Counted from the first letter of the stretch, positions 47,618 through 57,168 are shown. The stretch: 64,000 nt of DNA from Streptococcus mitis (GCF_002005545.1 NZ_LBMT01000001.1:1758301-1822300); one strand, 5' to 3'. A program made the numbers and translations. Notes: a model not told the origin generated them from the sequence alone.

Positions 47618-49798
47618 TTACAATTCTACTTTAGCAACTGCTGTTTTAGCTGCAAGAGAACCTGTTTTTTCTAATTTAACTGATTTAATTGCATCACCAT
47701 TTGTGAAGACAACTACTGTTGAAGTTTCACGTCCTGCTGCACGGATAGCATCCAAGTCAGCTGTGACAAGAAGATCTCCTGCTGCAACTTTTTGTCCTTC
47801 AGCAACATGAACTGTAAATGGTTTACCTTCAAGACTTACTGTGTCCAAACCAATGTGAACCAATACTTCAAGACCTGGTTCAGTCACAATACCAAGAGCA
47901 TGTTTTGTTGGGAAGATGCTTGATACAGTACCTGAAACTGGAGATACAATGTTTCCATTTGCAGGTTCTACTGCAAATCCATCACCCATCATTTTTTGAG
48001 CAAATACTGGATCTTTTACTTGTTCCAAAGCAACAACTTGACCGTCTGCTACTGAGTAAACTTCCTCAGTAAGACCTTTGAAGTGAACAGTGTTTTGTTG
48101 TGCTTCAGTCATTTGGCTTGGAAGAGTTTCAGGAATGATTTCACCTGAATCAAGGATATCTTGGATATCAGATTTCAATACGTCAGCTTTTGGTCCGTAG
48201 ATAGCTTGAACCCCTTGTCCTTTCATGACAAGACCCATAGCTCCTTCTGCTTTCCATTGCTCTGCATTTCCTACTTTATCTGCATCTTTAACAGTAACAC
48301 GAAGGCGAGTCATACATGCGTCAACATCAACGATGTTTGCACGTCCACCAAGAAGGTTAATAATGTTTACAGCTTGAGAACCTGCTGCAACTTTCACTTC
48401 GCTGCTAGATTCTTCTGAACCTTCAGCAGTTTCGTAGTTTCCGTTACGCCCTGGAGTTGCGTAGTTGAATTTTTGAATCATGAAGTTTGCGATAAAGTAC
48501 ATGATTACAGCAAAGAGAACAGTTACCCAAATGAAGTTAATGATATCCATACCGATACCAGCACTGATTGCAATAGGTGTACGAGTCAAGAACTCGATTG
48601 AACCGAATGAGTGCATACGTAGGTTTACAACGTCAGCCATAGCGAAGGCCGCACCTTGAACAAGTGAGTAAACAAGATACATAGGTGTTGCGACGAACAT
48701 GAACATGTATTCGATTGGTTCAGTAACCCCTGTCAAGAATGTTGCAAGAGCTGTTGCAATCATCATACCTTTGTATTTATGTTTCTTGTCAGCATCAACA
48801 TTACGGTAGATAGCCACAACTACACCCATCAAGATACCGAATGAACCGATCATTTGTCCAACTTTGAAACGAGCTGGATGTACTGTATCTAACAAGTGTT
48901 GGTATTGACTAGCATCAGTACCTTTAAGGTTTACAAGGTCTGTTACCCACGCAAGCCAAAGTGGATCTTGACCAAATACTTGACTACCTTTAGCTGCACC
49001 AGTTAAGACATCATAAGTACCACCAAGAGCTGTGTAGTTCATTGGGATAGTCAACATGTGGTGAAGACCAAATGGCAAGAGCAAACGTTCCAATGTACCA
49101 TACAAGAATGGTGCAAGGATTGGAGCAGTTTCTTGTGAGTTGGCAATCCAGATACCAAAGCTATTGATACCTGTTTGAACTACTGGCCAGAAAGCAGCAA
49201 GTACAATTGCAGCAATTATTGAACGAAGAATAACTACAAACGGTACAAAACGTTTTCCGTTAAAGAATGAAAGTGCATCAGGAAGCTTACGGAAGTTATA
49301 GTATTTATTGTAAGCAGTTGCTCCAATAAAACCAGAAATAATCCCTACGAACACACCCATGTTAAGTGCTGGGGCTTCCATAACACTAATGAAGTAATCA
49401 GCAACTTTGATTTGCCCACCCAATAGTGTTGAAACCATAGCATCTGGATTTTTCAACATATCGCCTGATACACCAAAGATTGTACCAGTGATACGGTTAA
49501 TCAAGATGAAGGCAAGACCAGCGGCGAAAGCACCACCAGCACGTTCTTTAGCCCAGCTTCCTCCAATAGCGAGGGCGAACAAGATATGAAGGTTAACGAT
49601 AACTCCCCAACCGATTTGCTCTAGTACACCACCAGTAATAACGAGTGGTGCAAAGGTTGGGTTAATCATCACGATAGACTTACCGATTGAAATCATCAAA
49701 CCAGCAGCCGGCATAACCGCGATAACCACCATCAAAGCCTTACCGAATTTTTGCCAAAATTCGAAAGACAAGACATTTTTGAATGTATCTTTCATCAT
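47618..49798 (-). CDS. ptsG: PTS permease, glucose family, EIICBA
   Basis: 726 residues. EIIC membrane domain (about 1-430) with GGTYDVLTGAAKG and GVTEPIEYMFMF; EIIB (about 455-540) with phospho-Cys in VDACMTRLRV; EIIA (about 585-715) with phospho-His in VLVHIGLDTV. It imports and phosphorylates a sugar, probably glucose or a close relative (maltose-type paralogues exist). Gene order EIIC-EIIB-EIIA. A cre site and a strong promoter lie upstream, so CcpA control is expected. Confidence 0.9.
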   Translation of the reverse strand: MMKDTFKNVLSFEFWQKFGKALMVVIAVMPAAGLMISIGKSIVMINPTFAPLVITGGVLEQIGWGVIVNLHILFALAIGGSWAKERAGGAFAAGLAFILINRITGTIFGVSGDMLKNPDAMVSTLLGGQIKVADYFISVMEAPALNMGVFVGIISGFIGATAYNKYYNFRKLPDALSFFNGKRFVPFVVILRSIIAAIVLAAFWPVVQTGINSFGIWIANSQETAPILAPFLYGTLERLLLPFGLHHMLTIPMNYTALGGTYDVLTGAAKGSQVFGQDPLWLAWVTDLVNLKGTDASQYQHLLDTVHPARFKVGQMIGSFGILMGVVVAIYRNVDADKKHKYKGMMIATALATFLTGVTEPIEYMFMFVATPMYLVYSLVQGAAFAMADVVNLRMHSFGSIEFLTRTPIAISAGIGMDIINFIWVTVLFAVIMYFIANFMIQKFNYATPGRNGNYETAEGSEESSSEVKVAAGSQAVNIINLLGGRANIVDVDACMTRLRVTVKDADKVGNAEQWKAEGAMGLVMKGQGVQAIYGPKADVLKSDIQDILDSGEIIPETLPSQMTEAQQNTVHFKGLTEEVYSVADGQVVALEQVKDPVFAQKMMGDGFAVEPANGNIVSPVSGTVSSIFPTKHALGIVTEPGLEVLVHIGLDTVSLEGKPFTVHVAEGQKVAAGDLLVTADLDAIRAAGRETSTVVVFTNGDAIKSVKLEKTGSLAAKTAVAKVEL

Positions 49799-49823
49799 TC
49801 AAATCTCCTTTATTTTTATTTAG

Positions 49824-49848
49824 GCAAACGTTTTACGAAAACGTTTGC
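49824..49848 (-). promoter_or_regulatory. cre site (CcpA) downstream of the ptsG start
   Basis: Inverted repeat GCAAACGTTTT - 3 bases - AAAACGTTTGC with central CG, close to the cre consensus. It lies in the leader about 10-33 bases after the expected transcription start, a roadblock position. Confidence 0.72.
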
Positions 49849-49863
49849 ACCTTTTATGATTTA

Positions 49864-49891
49864 ATTATACCACTTTAATTTTTTTTGTAAA
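49864..49891 (-). promoter_or_regulatory. Promoter of ptsG
   Basis: Minus-strand TTTACA, 16-base spacer, TGg extension, TATAAT. A second near-palindrome (TGTAAAGGCTTTTACA, 49886-49901) overlaps the -35 box. Confidence 0.75.
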
Positions 49892-49981
49892 GGCTTTTAC
49901 AAAAAAAATTACACTTTTTTCTAAAATTTTTGTAGCAAAAAAGGAGATCATTTAATCTCCTCATAAAAGTAGCTAGTTTAC

Positions 49982-50908
49982 CTAAATCTTCAAGAATCTG
50001 CGCATAGAAATTCCTGATCCCAGTGAACCAATGAAAATTCCAATCACAAATAATAGGGCAATCATCAGAGGAGTAAATACCTCTGGCGCAATCATAGAAA
50101 GATTTTGACCTACCAACGACTTATTGACAGATTGGTAAACCATTCGATAAACAATAAAGACCAATACTGATGGTGCAGTTGCTCCAAGCAAACCAATGAA
50201 GGCACCTTCAAGTAAGAAAGGTCCACGGATATAACTGTTCTTAGCACCAACCAAGCGCATGATTTGAATTTCGCGACTGCGAGAAATAATGGTAATACGA
50301 ATGGTATTTGAAATCAAGAAAACTGCAATGAAAATCAAAAGTCCTGCAATAACTAATCCCCAAACACGAATAAATGATGCTAGTTGGAATAGGCGTTCTG
50401 TATTGGCACCACCATCCTGAACCTCAGACACACCTTCAATTTTTTTAGCATCTTCAGCTACAGTTTTTACATCACTTGGCGTATTGGTATCTACTATATA
50501 AGCATCATAGAGGGGGTTGGCATCTCCTTCAAAAATTTTCCAGTTATCACCCATTGTCTCGGTTAATTTGTCATATTGTTCTTCTTTACTTGAAAAAGTA
50601 ACACTCTTAACAGTAGACATCCCCTTCAAAGCATTGTATACCTTGTGGTAGTCATTATTTGTAACAGTTTGACCTTCTTTTTCAATAGTCTCGCTATTAT
50701 CAGCTACATCCTTGCGAATATAAACCATCACTCGAACATTATTTTCAATATCTGTAGCTAGTTTCGCTGTATTGAAAATAACAGAAGCAAATATGGCAAC
50801 TAAGGTCAAAGTAATCATGACTGAGCTGACAGCAGCCACTGTCATCCAACCATTTCGTTTCAAACTTTTTAGTGATTCAAATAAATGGCGAAAAAATCTA
50901 CTAATCAT
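49982..50908 (-). CDS. ftsX: Cell division protein FtsX
   Basis: 308 residues from MISRFFRHLFESLK at 50908. First helix about 23-45, an outer domain (about 50-165) that in pneumococcus contacts the hydrolase PcsB, then three helices. With FtsE it links division to wall cleavage. The longer frame upstream lies in ftsE. Overlap with ftsE is eight bases. Confidence 0.95.
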   Translation of the reverse strand: MISRFFRHLFESLKSLKRNGWMTVAAVSSVMITLTLVAIFASVIFNTAKLATDIENNVRVMVYIRKDVADNSETIEKEGQTVTNNDYHKVYNALKGMSTVKSVTFSSKEEQYDKLTETMGDNWKIFEGDANPLYDAYIVDTNTPSDVKTVAEDAKKIEGVSEVQDGGANTERLFQLASFIRVWGLVIAGLLIFIAVFLISNTIRITIISRSREIQIMRLVGAKNSYIRGPFLLEGAFIGLLGATAPSVLVFIVYRMVYQSVNKSLVGQNLSMIAPEVFTPLMIALLFVIGIFIGSLGSGISMRRFLKI

Positions 50909-51593
50909 CGTATCCATACTCTCCTTTTGATTCGTCACGAACGACACGGCCATTTTCAATGGCAATGACACGGTGGCGCAAGGTATTTACAATCTGGCTA
51001 TTATGAGTCGCCATTAAAATAGTTGTCCCTTGTAGGTTAATCCGTTCCAAGAGATTCATAATTTCCCATGAATTATCCGGGTCCAGGTTTCCTGTTGGTT
51101 CATCGGCTATCAATACTTTGGGATTATTTACAATGGCACGTGCAATCGCAATCCGCTGTTGCTCTCCACCTGAGAGCTCATTTGGGAAAGAACGAACCTT
51201 GTGCTTCAATCCAACCAAGTCTAAAACTTCCATCACACGTTTTTTGATATTACGGCGATTTTCCCCGATTACTTCCATAGCGTAAGCAATATTTTCATAG
51301 ACCGTTTTCTTTGGCAAGAGTTTATAATCCTGGAAGACAACCCCAACACTACGACGTAGAAGCGGGACGTCTTTCTTTTTGATCTTAACCAGATTAAAAC
51401 CAGCAACTGATAGGCTTCCTTTATCGATTTTTACTTCACGATATAGAGAACGAATGAAGGTTGACTTCCCTGCTCCTGAAGGTCCTACAATGTAAGCAAA
51501 TTCTCCCGGTTGAACGCTGACCGAAACACCGCGTAGGGCAGTCGTTCCGTTGTCGTATTTTTTGACGACATCTCTCATTTCAATGATTGACAT
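50901..51593 (-). CDS. ftsE: Cell division ATPase FtsE
   Basis: 230 residues. Walker A GPSGAGKST, Q-loop VFQDYKLLP, signature LSGGEQQR, Walker B VLIADEPTGNLD. Works with FtsX in septal hydrolase control. Seventeen bases after prfB. Confidence 0.96.
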   Translation of the reverse strand: MSIIEMRDVVKKYDNGTTALRGVSVSVQPGEFAYIVGPSGAGKSTFIRSLYREVKIDKGSLSVAGFNLVKIKKKDVPLLRRSVGVVFQDYKLLPKKTVYENIAYAMEVIGENRRNIKKRVMEVLDLVGLKHKVRSFPNELSGGEQQRIAIARAIVNNPKVLIADEPTGNLDPDNSWEIMNLLERINLQGTTILMATHNSQIVNTLRHRVIAIENGRVVRDESKGEYGYDD

Positions 51594-51610
51594 GTGAGTT
51601 CCTTTCTATC

Positions 51611-52706
51611 TTAGCTGATTCGCCACTTGAGATAAGCATCGATAAAACCATCTAGGTCTCCATCCATAACCTTATCTACCTGCGCAACTTCAAAGCTAGT
51701 TCGATGATCTTTTACCATAGTATAAGGCGTGAAGACATAAGAACGGATTTGGCTTCCCCATGTGATTTCTTTTTTCTCACCCTTGAGGGAATCTACCTCC
51801 GCAGCTTTCTTTTCTTGCTCCATTTGATAGAGCTTAGCCTGCAACATCTTCATAGCTCGATCTCTATTTCCATACTGGGTACGATCCACTGTTGATTGGA
51901 CAACAATTCCAGTTGGAATGTGGGTTAAACGTACACCTGTTGAAACCTTGTTGACGTTTTGTCCACCGGCACCACCTGAACGGAAGGTATCCATCTTGAT
52001 GTCATCTTCCCGGATTTCCACTTCAATGGTATCGTCCAACTCAGGCATCACTTCTACAGATGTGAAAGAGGTATGGCGACGTTTGGCAGAGTCGAATGGT
52101 GAAATTCGCACCAAACGGTGCACACCCATTTCTGACTTGAGAAGACCATAGGCATTAGGTCCTTCAAATGATAAGGTTACTGACTTGATACCAGCTTCAT
52201 CTCCTGCTTGGTAATCCAATACTTCTACTTTAAAGCCTTTAGCATTACCATAACGAGTATACATACGAAGCAGCATATCACCCCAGTCCTGTGCCTCAGT
52301 ACCACCGGATCCTGGATGGATTTCCAAAATCGCATTATTATGGTCATAAGGTTCTGACAAGAGCAAGGTCATCTCGTAACTGGTCATCATCTTATCAAGT
52401 TCTGATAACTGCTCAACCAATTCTTCATGCACCGACTCATCTTCAGCTAAAAAGTCTAATAAAATTTCGACTTCATCCTGTAACTCTTCCATTTTGTGGA
52501 AGGTGTTGTAGGTGTTTTTTAATTCATTTAATTCTTGCGACGTTTTTTGGGCCGCGATATTATCGTTCCAAAAATCAGGTTCTGTCATCTTATTTTCCAA
52601 GATGGCAATCTCTTCCTCTAGACCTTCTAGGTCAAAGAGACCCCCTGAAAGAAGCTAATTTTTCACGATTTGCGTCAATTTTCTGACGAATTACTGAAAT
52701 GTCCAT
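51611..52706 (-). CDS. prfB: Peptide chain release factor 2, with programmed +1 frameshift
   Basis: The start is the ATG at 52706 ([18 protein letters not shown]). After 24 codons comes a UGA (52632-52634) in CTT TGA C, preceded by the Shine-Dalgarno-like AGGGGG. A +1 shift continues as [20 protein letters not shown] and gives 364 residues, the normal RF2 length. Domain motifs: [13 protein letters not shown] in [11 protein letters not shown] in [14 protein letters not shown]2 reads UGA and UAA, so its own level sets the frameshift rate. Upstream of ftsE. Confidence 0.95.
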
Positions 52707-52816
52707 AAATACTCCTTTTTTACATCATTTCATTATAGCATATTTTATCATTTCTTTCCATCTTTTGCTCTAATACCCTTTTCATGAAAAAAGAACCGTA
52801 AAAAAGAACGTAAAAA

Positions 52817-52832
52817 GAAGCCTTTCGGCTTC
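52817..52832 (-). terminator. Terminator of the CBS-domain gene
   Basis: Minus-strand stem GAAGCC / GGCTTC with a GAAA tetraloop and then TTTTTACG. Confidence 0.85.
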
Positions 52833-52837
52833 CCTTC

Positions 52838-53494
52838 TTACAAGACTTTTGCTGAAGTACGAGTAATTTCTTCTACTTGAATATTCTCTGATTCAAATTT
52901 TTCTTTCAAAGCTGGTAAATCAATTGATCCTTCGATTTGAACTTCGATAATCACCTTACCATCCTTACGCGGAATATTTACTGTATGAGAGATATTCAAA
53001 TTTTCTTCTGCAATCAAAGAAACAATCTTTCCGAGGACACCGACTTCATCTTCTGTAACAAAGCGCACACGAATTCCTTCTTCACCATAACCAGCAATTT
53101 CAAGAAAGGCTTGGAAAACGTCACGATCCGTAATAACCCCATAGACTTGATGGTTATCTACTACAGGAAGAATACCAATCTTATTTTTCAACATCAGATA
53201 AGTTGCATCTTCTAGACTCGCATAGCCTGAAACAGTCACAACATCGCGAATCATGACATCTTTCACTTTTGTCTTATTTAAAAGATAATTCATCTCATAG
53301 ATAGAAAGACTGGTTGCTTTTGATGGACTAGCTTGGGCAATGGTTCCCTCAGTTACCAAACCAACCAATTGATCATTTTCGATAACAGGCAAGCGGTGCA
53401 ACCCTTGCTCTCTCATCAAATCTGCTGCATGAGATACTGTTGTATCTGGACTAATATAAACTACCTTGCGGGTCATAAAATCTTTAACTGCCAT
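52838..53494 (-). CDS. CBS-domain and ACT-domain protein (AcuB-like)
   Basis: 218 residues. Two CBS repeats (about 5-60 and 75-130: VSHAADLMREQGLHRLPVI; KNKIGILPVVDNHQVYGVIT) followed by a C-terminal ACT-like domain (about 140-210). CBS pairs bind adenine nucleotides. AcuB of Bacillus is linked to acetoin use; in streptococci the function is not known. A cre-like site overlaps the promoter. Confidence 0.82.
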   Translation of the reverse strand: MAVKDFMTRKVVYISPDTTVSHAADLMREQGLHRLPVIENDQLVGLVTEGTIAQASPSKATSLSIYEMNYLLNKTKVKDVMIRDVVTVSGYASLEDATYLMLKNKIGILPVVDNHQVYGVITDRDVFQAFLEIAGYGEEGIRVRFVTEDEVGVLGKIVSLIAEENLNISHTVNIPRKDGKVIIEVQIEGSIDLPALKEKFESENIQVEEITRTSAKVL

Positions 53495-53523
53495 GAGACT
53501 TCTCCTTTTCTATTCTTATCCCT

Positions 53524-53562
53524 ATTATACAATCTTTTTGTAAATCTATCAAACGCTTACAT
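53524..53562 (-). promoter_or_regulatory. Promoter of the CBS-domain gene with overlapping cre-like site
   Basis: Minus-strand TTGATA (53547-53552), 17-base spacer, TATAAT (53524-53529). ATGTAAGCGTTTGAT (53548-53562) fits the cre consensus with one mismatch and covers the -35 box. Confidence 0.6.
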
Positions 53563-53604
53563 TTCTTTTTCAAAATTCAGAAAAGTATGAATAAGCTAGC
53601 AAAA

Positions 53605-53625
53605 AGAGCTCTAAAATCGAGCTCT
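53605..53625 (-). terminator. Second terminator downstream of livF
   Basis: Minus-strand stem AGAGCTC / GAGCTCT, 7-base loop, then TTTTTGC. It lies after the repeat array, so transcripts passing the livF terminator would stop here. Confidence 0.8.
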
Positions 53626-53690
53626 GTGAATGAAGGTAAGAAACGTTTCATTCGATTTTTTCAATTATTAGAAATTCATCTTTCAGTGTA

Positions 53691-53859
53691 GATGAGAATT
53701 GCTTCGCAATCTTCATCTGCCGACTAAAAAGGTCCCCCGGACTATAATGATGATTACTGCGTAATCTTTATCTGCAACCTAAACTAGTCTCCCAGACTAT
53801 GCGATGATTGCTTCGCAATCTTCATCCGCCGACTAAAAAGGTCCCCCGGACCTTTTTAG
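53691..53859 (-). repeat. Three tandem units of paired hairpins downstream of livF
   Basis: Units at about 53691-53743, 53749-53798 and 53803-53859, each with two hairpins: GATTGC-TTC-GCAATC (unit 2: GATTAC-TGC-GTAATC) and GTCC-CCC-GGAC (unit 2: GTCT-CCC-AGAC). In both hairpins unit 2 differs from unit 3 by changes on both arms, which keeps the pairing; unit 1 has one slightly altered stem. The 361-base gap between livF and the CBS-domain gene holds this array, a terminator and the CBS-gene promoter. Nature unknown; I do not recognise it as BOX, RUP or SPRITE. Confidence 0.75.
53833..53859 (-). terminator. Terminator overlapping the livF stop codon
   Basis: Minus-strand stem CTAAAAAGGTCC / GGACCTTTTTAG, perfect 12 bp with a 3-base loop. 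The livF stop TAA is inside the first arm. It is also the second hairpin of array unit 3, in its fullest form. Confidence 0.75.
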
Positions 53860-54566
53860 CCACCTAGATATGCTTTTCTGACTTCTTCTGATGAGGCGAG
53901 TTCTTTTCCTGTTCCTGATAGGACGATTTTCCCTGTTTCCAATACATAACCTCGGTCAGAGATTGCGAGTGCTTTATTGGCATTTTGTTCAATCAAGAGG
54001 ACAGTTGTTCCTTGCTTCTGGATATCTTGAATGATATCAAAAATCTCTTGGATAAAGATTGGTGCAAGTCCCATTGATGGTTCATCTAAAAGAAGAAGTT
54101 TTGGTGTTGACATAAGAGCACGTCCCATGGCAAGCATTTGTTGTTCCCCCCCTGAAAGAGTAGCTGCATCTTGGTTCTTCCGTTCTTCAAGACGTGGGAA
54201 GCGTGAAAAGACCTTCTTCAAATTAGCTTGATTTTCTTCACGATTTTTCTTTAAGAAAGCTCCCATTTCAAGATTTTCCATAACAGTCAATCCAGGGAAG
54301 ACGTGGCGTCCTTCTGGAACTTGCGAAAGACCACCTGCCACGATTTTCTGAGCCGGCATTTTTTGGATTTCTTGACCTAAAAATTCAATCTTTCCTGAAC
54401 TCGGTCTAACCAAACCAGACAAGGTACGGAGAATGGTTGTCTTACCTGCACCATTGGCACCGATAAGGGAAACTACTTCTCCTTCATTAACTTCAAAGCT
54501 TACATCACGGACTGCTTGGATCATACCGTAATGCACAGAAAGATTATCAACTTTTAACATAGACAT
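53856..54566 (-). CDS. livF: Branched-chain amino acid ABC transporter ATPase LivF
   Basis: 236 residues. Walker A GANGAGKTT, signature LSGGEQQ, Walker B LLLDEPSMGLAP, H-loop IEQNANKAL. Energises Leu/Ile/Val uptake with LivG. Start overlaps the livG end by one base. Confidence 0.95.
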   Translation of the reverse strand: MSMLKVDNLSVHYGMIQAVRDVSFEVNEGEVVSLIGANGAGKTTILRTLSGLVRPSSGKIEFLGQEIQKMPAQKIVAGGLSQVPEGRHVFPGLTVMENLEMGAFLKKNREENQANLKKVFSRFPRLEERKNQDAATLSGGEQQMLAMGRALMSTPKLLLLDEPSMGLAPIFIQEIFDIIQDIQKQGTTVLLIEQNANKALAISDRGYVLETGKIVLSGTGKELASSEEVRKAYLGG

Positions 54567-55330
54567 TAGGCTTCACCTCCTAGATAAGCTTCGATAACGC
54601 GTTTATTGGTCTTAATTTCGTCTGGAGTTCCCTGAGCAATCAAACGACCGTATTCAAGTACGTAGATACGTTCTGTTACTTCCATGACCAGATTCATATC
54701 GTGTTCAATCAGCATGATCGTAATCTTAAATTCATCTTTGATACGACGAATTAACTCAGTCAATTCGGCTGTTTCCTGTGGGTTCATACCTGCTGCTGGT
54801 TCATCTAAAAAGAGAATTTTAGGTTCCGTAGCGAGGGCACGAACAATTTCCAAACGACGTTGTTGTCCGTAGGCAAGATTTTTAGCAAGCGTTTCTGCAT
54901 CACCATCTAAATCAAAGATTTTAAGCAATTCCAAAGCCTTAGCCTTTAATTCTTTTTCACTCCTGTAAAAAGCTGGTAAGCGCAAAAAACTAGCAAAAAC
55001 ATGTTGTTTGTGATGGTTGCCAAAAGCAATCAAAACATTATCCAAAACTGTTAAATCTTTAAAGAGACGGATATTTTGGAATGTACGTCCAAGTCCCAAA
55101 GAGGCAATCTTATAAGGTGACTTCCCATTCAAAAGGTGACCATCTAGGGTTACTGTTCCCTCGCTTGGTTCATAAACACCGGTCAAAAGGTTGAAAAGAG
55201 TGGTTTTCCCAGCTCCGTTTGGACCAATTAGTCCAACCAATTCCCCTTCGTTCAATTCAAGAGTCACATCTCCAACAGCTGTTAGACCGCCAAAATGTTT
55301 GGTTAGCTGTTTTACTTCAAGTAATGCCAT
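54566..55330 (-). CDS. livG: Branched-chain amino acid ABC transporter ATPase LivG
   Basis: 254 residues. Walker A GPNGAGKTT, signature variant AYGQQRR instead of LSGGQ (usual for LivG), Walker B LFLDEPAAGMNP. One-base overlap with livM and livF. Confidence 0.95.
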   Translation of the reverse strand: MALLEVKQLTKHFGGLTAVGDVTLELNEGELVGLIGPNGAGKTTLFNLLTGVYEPSEGTVTLDGHLLNGKSPYKIASLGLGRTFQNIRLFKDLTVLDNVLIAFGNHHKQHVFASFLRLPAFYRSEKELKAKALELLKIFDLDGDAETLAKNLAYGQQRRLEIVRALATEPKILFLDEPAAGMNPQETAELTELIRRIKDEFKITIMLIEHDMNLVMEVTERIYVLEYGRLIAQGTPDEIKTNKRVIEAYLGGEA

Positions 55331-56286
55331 TAGTTTTGTTCCTCCTTCTTAGATTTTTTAAAGAAACGTGATAGGCTCAATTCCCATGTTCCAAGGAGTC
55401 CACCTGGTCTGAAAATCATTACCAATACCAAGGCCAAAGCGTAAATAATCATACGCACACTAGCAACATCTTGGAGAAGCATATTCAAAATTCCCAAAAC
55501 AATAGCTGAAACAATGGCACCTGTAATGGAACCAAGTCCACCAAATACAACAATAATCAAAACGTTGATTGAGTTGATGAAAGTGTAATCTTTCGGTACA
55601 ACAGACCCGATAAATCCAGCCTGAAGTGACCCTGCAATACTTGCAGTAATAGCACCAAAGACAAAGGCGATGATTTTAATTTTAGTCGTATTAACCCCAA
55701 CTGACTCAGCAGCGATTTCATCCTCACGAACGGATAGGGTTGAACGACCAATTGGACTACGCAAGAAGTTCAAGGTTGCAATGGTTGTAATCACGACAAA
55801 GAAGTAAACCATTTGCCAAGTTGTAAAGTTAGGAATTCCTAAGATACCTGCTGCACCATTTGTAAGGCTTCCACCATTGATGATAAAGATACGGATAATT
55901 TCAGAAACACCTAGAGTCGCTACCGCAAGATAGTCCCCCTTCAAACGCAAGGTTGGAATGCCGACAAGCAAGGCAACCGCTCCTGAAAGCAAAGCTCCTA
56001 CCAGCATAGCTCCAAAGAAGGCACCGTAGGTTGGTGATTTAGAACCAATAATAGCTGCTGCATAGGCACCAATCGCCATGAAACCAGCATGACCAAGTGA
56101 AAATTGTCCTGAAAAACCAACGATTAAGTTAAGACCAACAGCCAGAATAATATTAATTCCGATTTGTTGTAAAATCTGTACATAGAATAGATTGAGTACT
56201 CCGACTGAAACCAGTACACTAATCAAGCCATAGCCAGCTAACAAAAGGAGTAACCATAGAATATTAACTTTTAAATTTTCTTTCAT
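55330..56286 (-). CDS. livM: Branched-chain amino acid ABC permease LivM
   Basis: 318 residues, eight to ten hydrophobic segments. LNLIVGFSGQFSLGHAGFMA and GGLGSITGAIVSAIVLG are the LivM/LivH signatures. Ends with a basic tail. Confidence 0.94.
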   Translation of the reverse strand: MKENLKVNILWLLLLLAGYGLISVLVSVGVLNLFYVQILQQIGINIILAVGLNLIVGFSGQFSLGHAGFMAIGAYAAAIIGSKSPTYGAFFGAMLVGALLSGAVALLVGIPTLRLKGDYLAVATLGVSEIIRIFIINGGSLTNGAAGILGIPNFTTWQMVYFFVVITTIATLNFLRSPIGRSTLSVREDEIAAESVGVNTTKIKIIAFVFGAITASIAGSLQAGFIGSVVPKDYTFINSINVLIIVVFGGLGSITGAIVSAIVLGILNMLLQDVASVRMIIYALALVLVMIFRPGGLLGTWELSLSRFFKKSKKEEQN

Positions 56287-56289
56287 CGC

Positions 56290-57168
56290 TTACACCTTCT
56301 CTTTCACATTTTTACCAAGGATACCAGCTGGGCGGACAATCAAGATCAACAACAAGATTCCATAAACAATGGCATCACGGAAGTCTGACATCCCAAAGGC
56401 TGTCGCAAAGGTTTCCAATAGACCAATCACAAAACCACCAAGAGCCGCACCAGGAATAATTCCGATACCACCAAGTACTGCGGCAACGAAAGACTTAAGA
56501 CCTGGAGTAACCCCCATCAAAGGCTCAAGAGAGTTATAATAGAGGGCAATCAGAACACCAGCCGCACCCGCAAGAGCAGAACCCAAAGCGAAGGTAAAGC
56601 TGATAGTACGGTTTACATTGATCCCCATCAATTGTGCCGCATCGCTATCTACGGATACCGCACGCATGGCTTTCCCCATCTTAGTCTTTTGGACAATGAC
56701 TTGTAACAAAATCATCAAAATCAAGGAAATGGCCAAAATCATTAACTGCACATTTGTTAAGCTAATTGGTCCCAAATCATAGCGAACTGTTTGAATTGCT
56801 TGAGGGAAGGCACGAGTATTGGCACCAACCAGATAGACCATGCCATACTCCAATAAGAAAGAAACCCCAATAGCCGTAATCAAAACAGCAATACGAGTAG
56901 AGTGGCGCAAAGGTCGGTAAGCAAGGAACTCAATCACGACACCAAGAATGGCTGTCGCTAGCATGGCTACAATAAGCGCTACAAAGAAATTCATTTGGAA
57001 AGAATTGATCAAGAAATAACCGATAAAGGCTCCCATCATATAAATATCACCGTGGGCGAAGTTGATGAGCTTGATAATTCCGTAAACCATGGTATATCCT
57101 AGGGCTAACAGCGCATAAACACTACCTAGAATCAAACCATTTACTAGTTGTTGGAGCATAAGATTCAC
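56290..57168 (-). CDS. livH: Branched-chain amino acid ABC permease LivH
   Basis: 292 residues, eight hydrophobic segments, LLALGYTMVYGIIKLINFAH near the start and GGIGIIPGAALGGFVIG near the end. Pairs with LivM. Separated from livJ by a BOX element and a stem-loop. Confidence 0.94.
   Translation of the reverse strand: MNLMLQQLVNGLILGSVYALLALGYTMVYGIIKLINFAHGDIYMMGAFIGYFLINSFQMNFFVALIVAMLATAILGVVIEFLAYRPLRHSTRIAVLITAIGVSFLLEYGMVYLVGANTRAFPQAIQTVRYDLGPISLTNVQLMILAISLILMILLQVIVQKTKMGKAMRAVSVDSDAAQLMGINVNRTISFTFALGSALAGAAGVLIALYYNSLEPLMGVTPGLKSFVAAVLGGIGIIPGAALGGFVIGLLETFATAFGMSDFRDAIVYGILLLILIVRPAGILGKNVKEKV

Noticed and set aside
49887..49900. Palindrome over the ptsG -35 box as a certain second cre
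   Set aside because: It lacks the central CG of cre; kept only as a possibility in the findings.
53691..53859. Array near livF considered as a CRISPR array
   Set aside because: Units are adjacent with no unique spacers and contain two hairpins each; no cas genes in the window.
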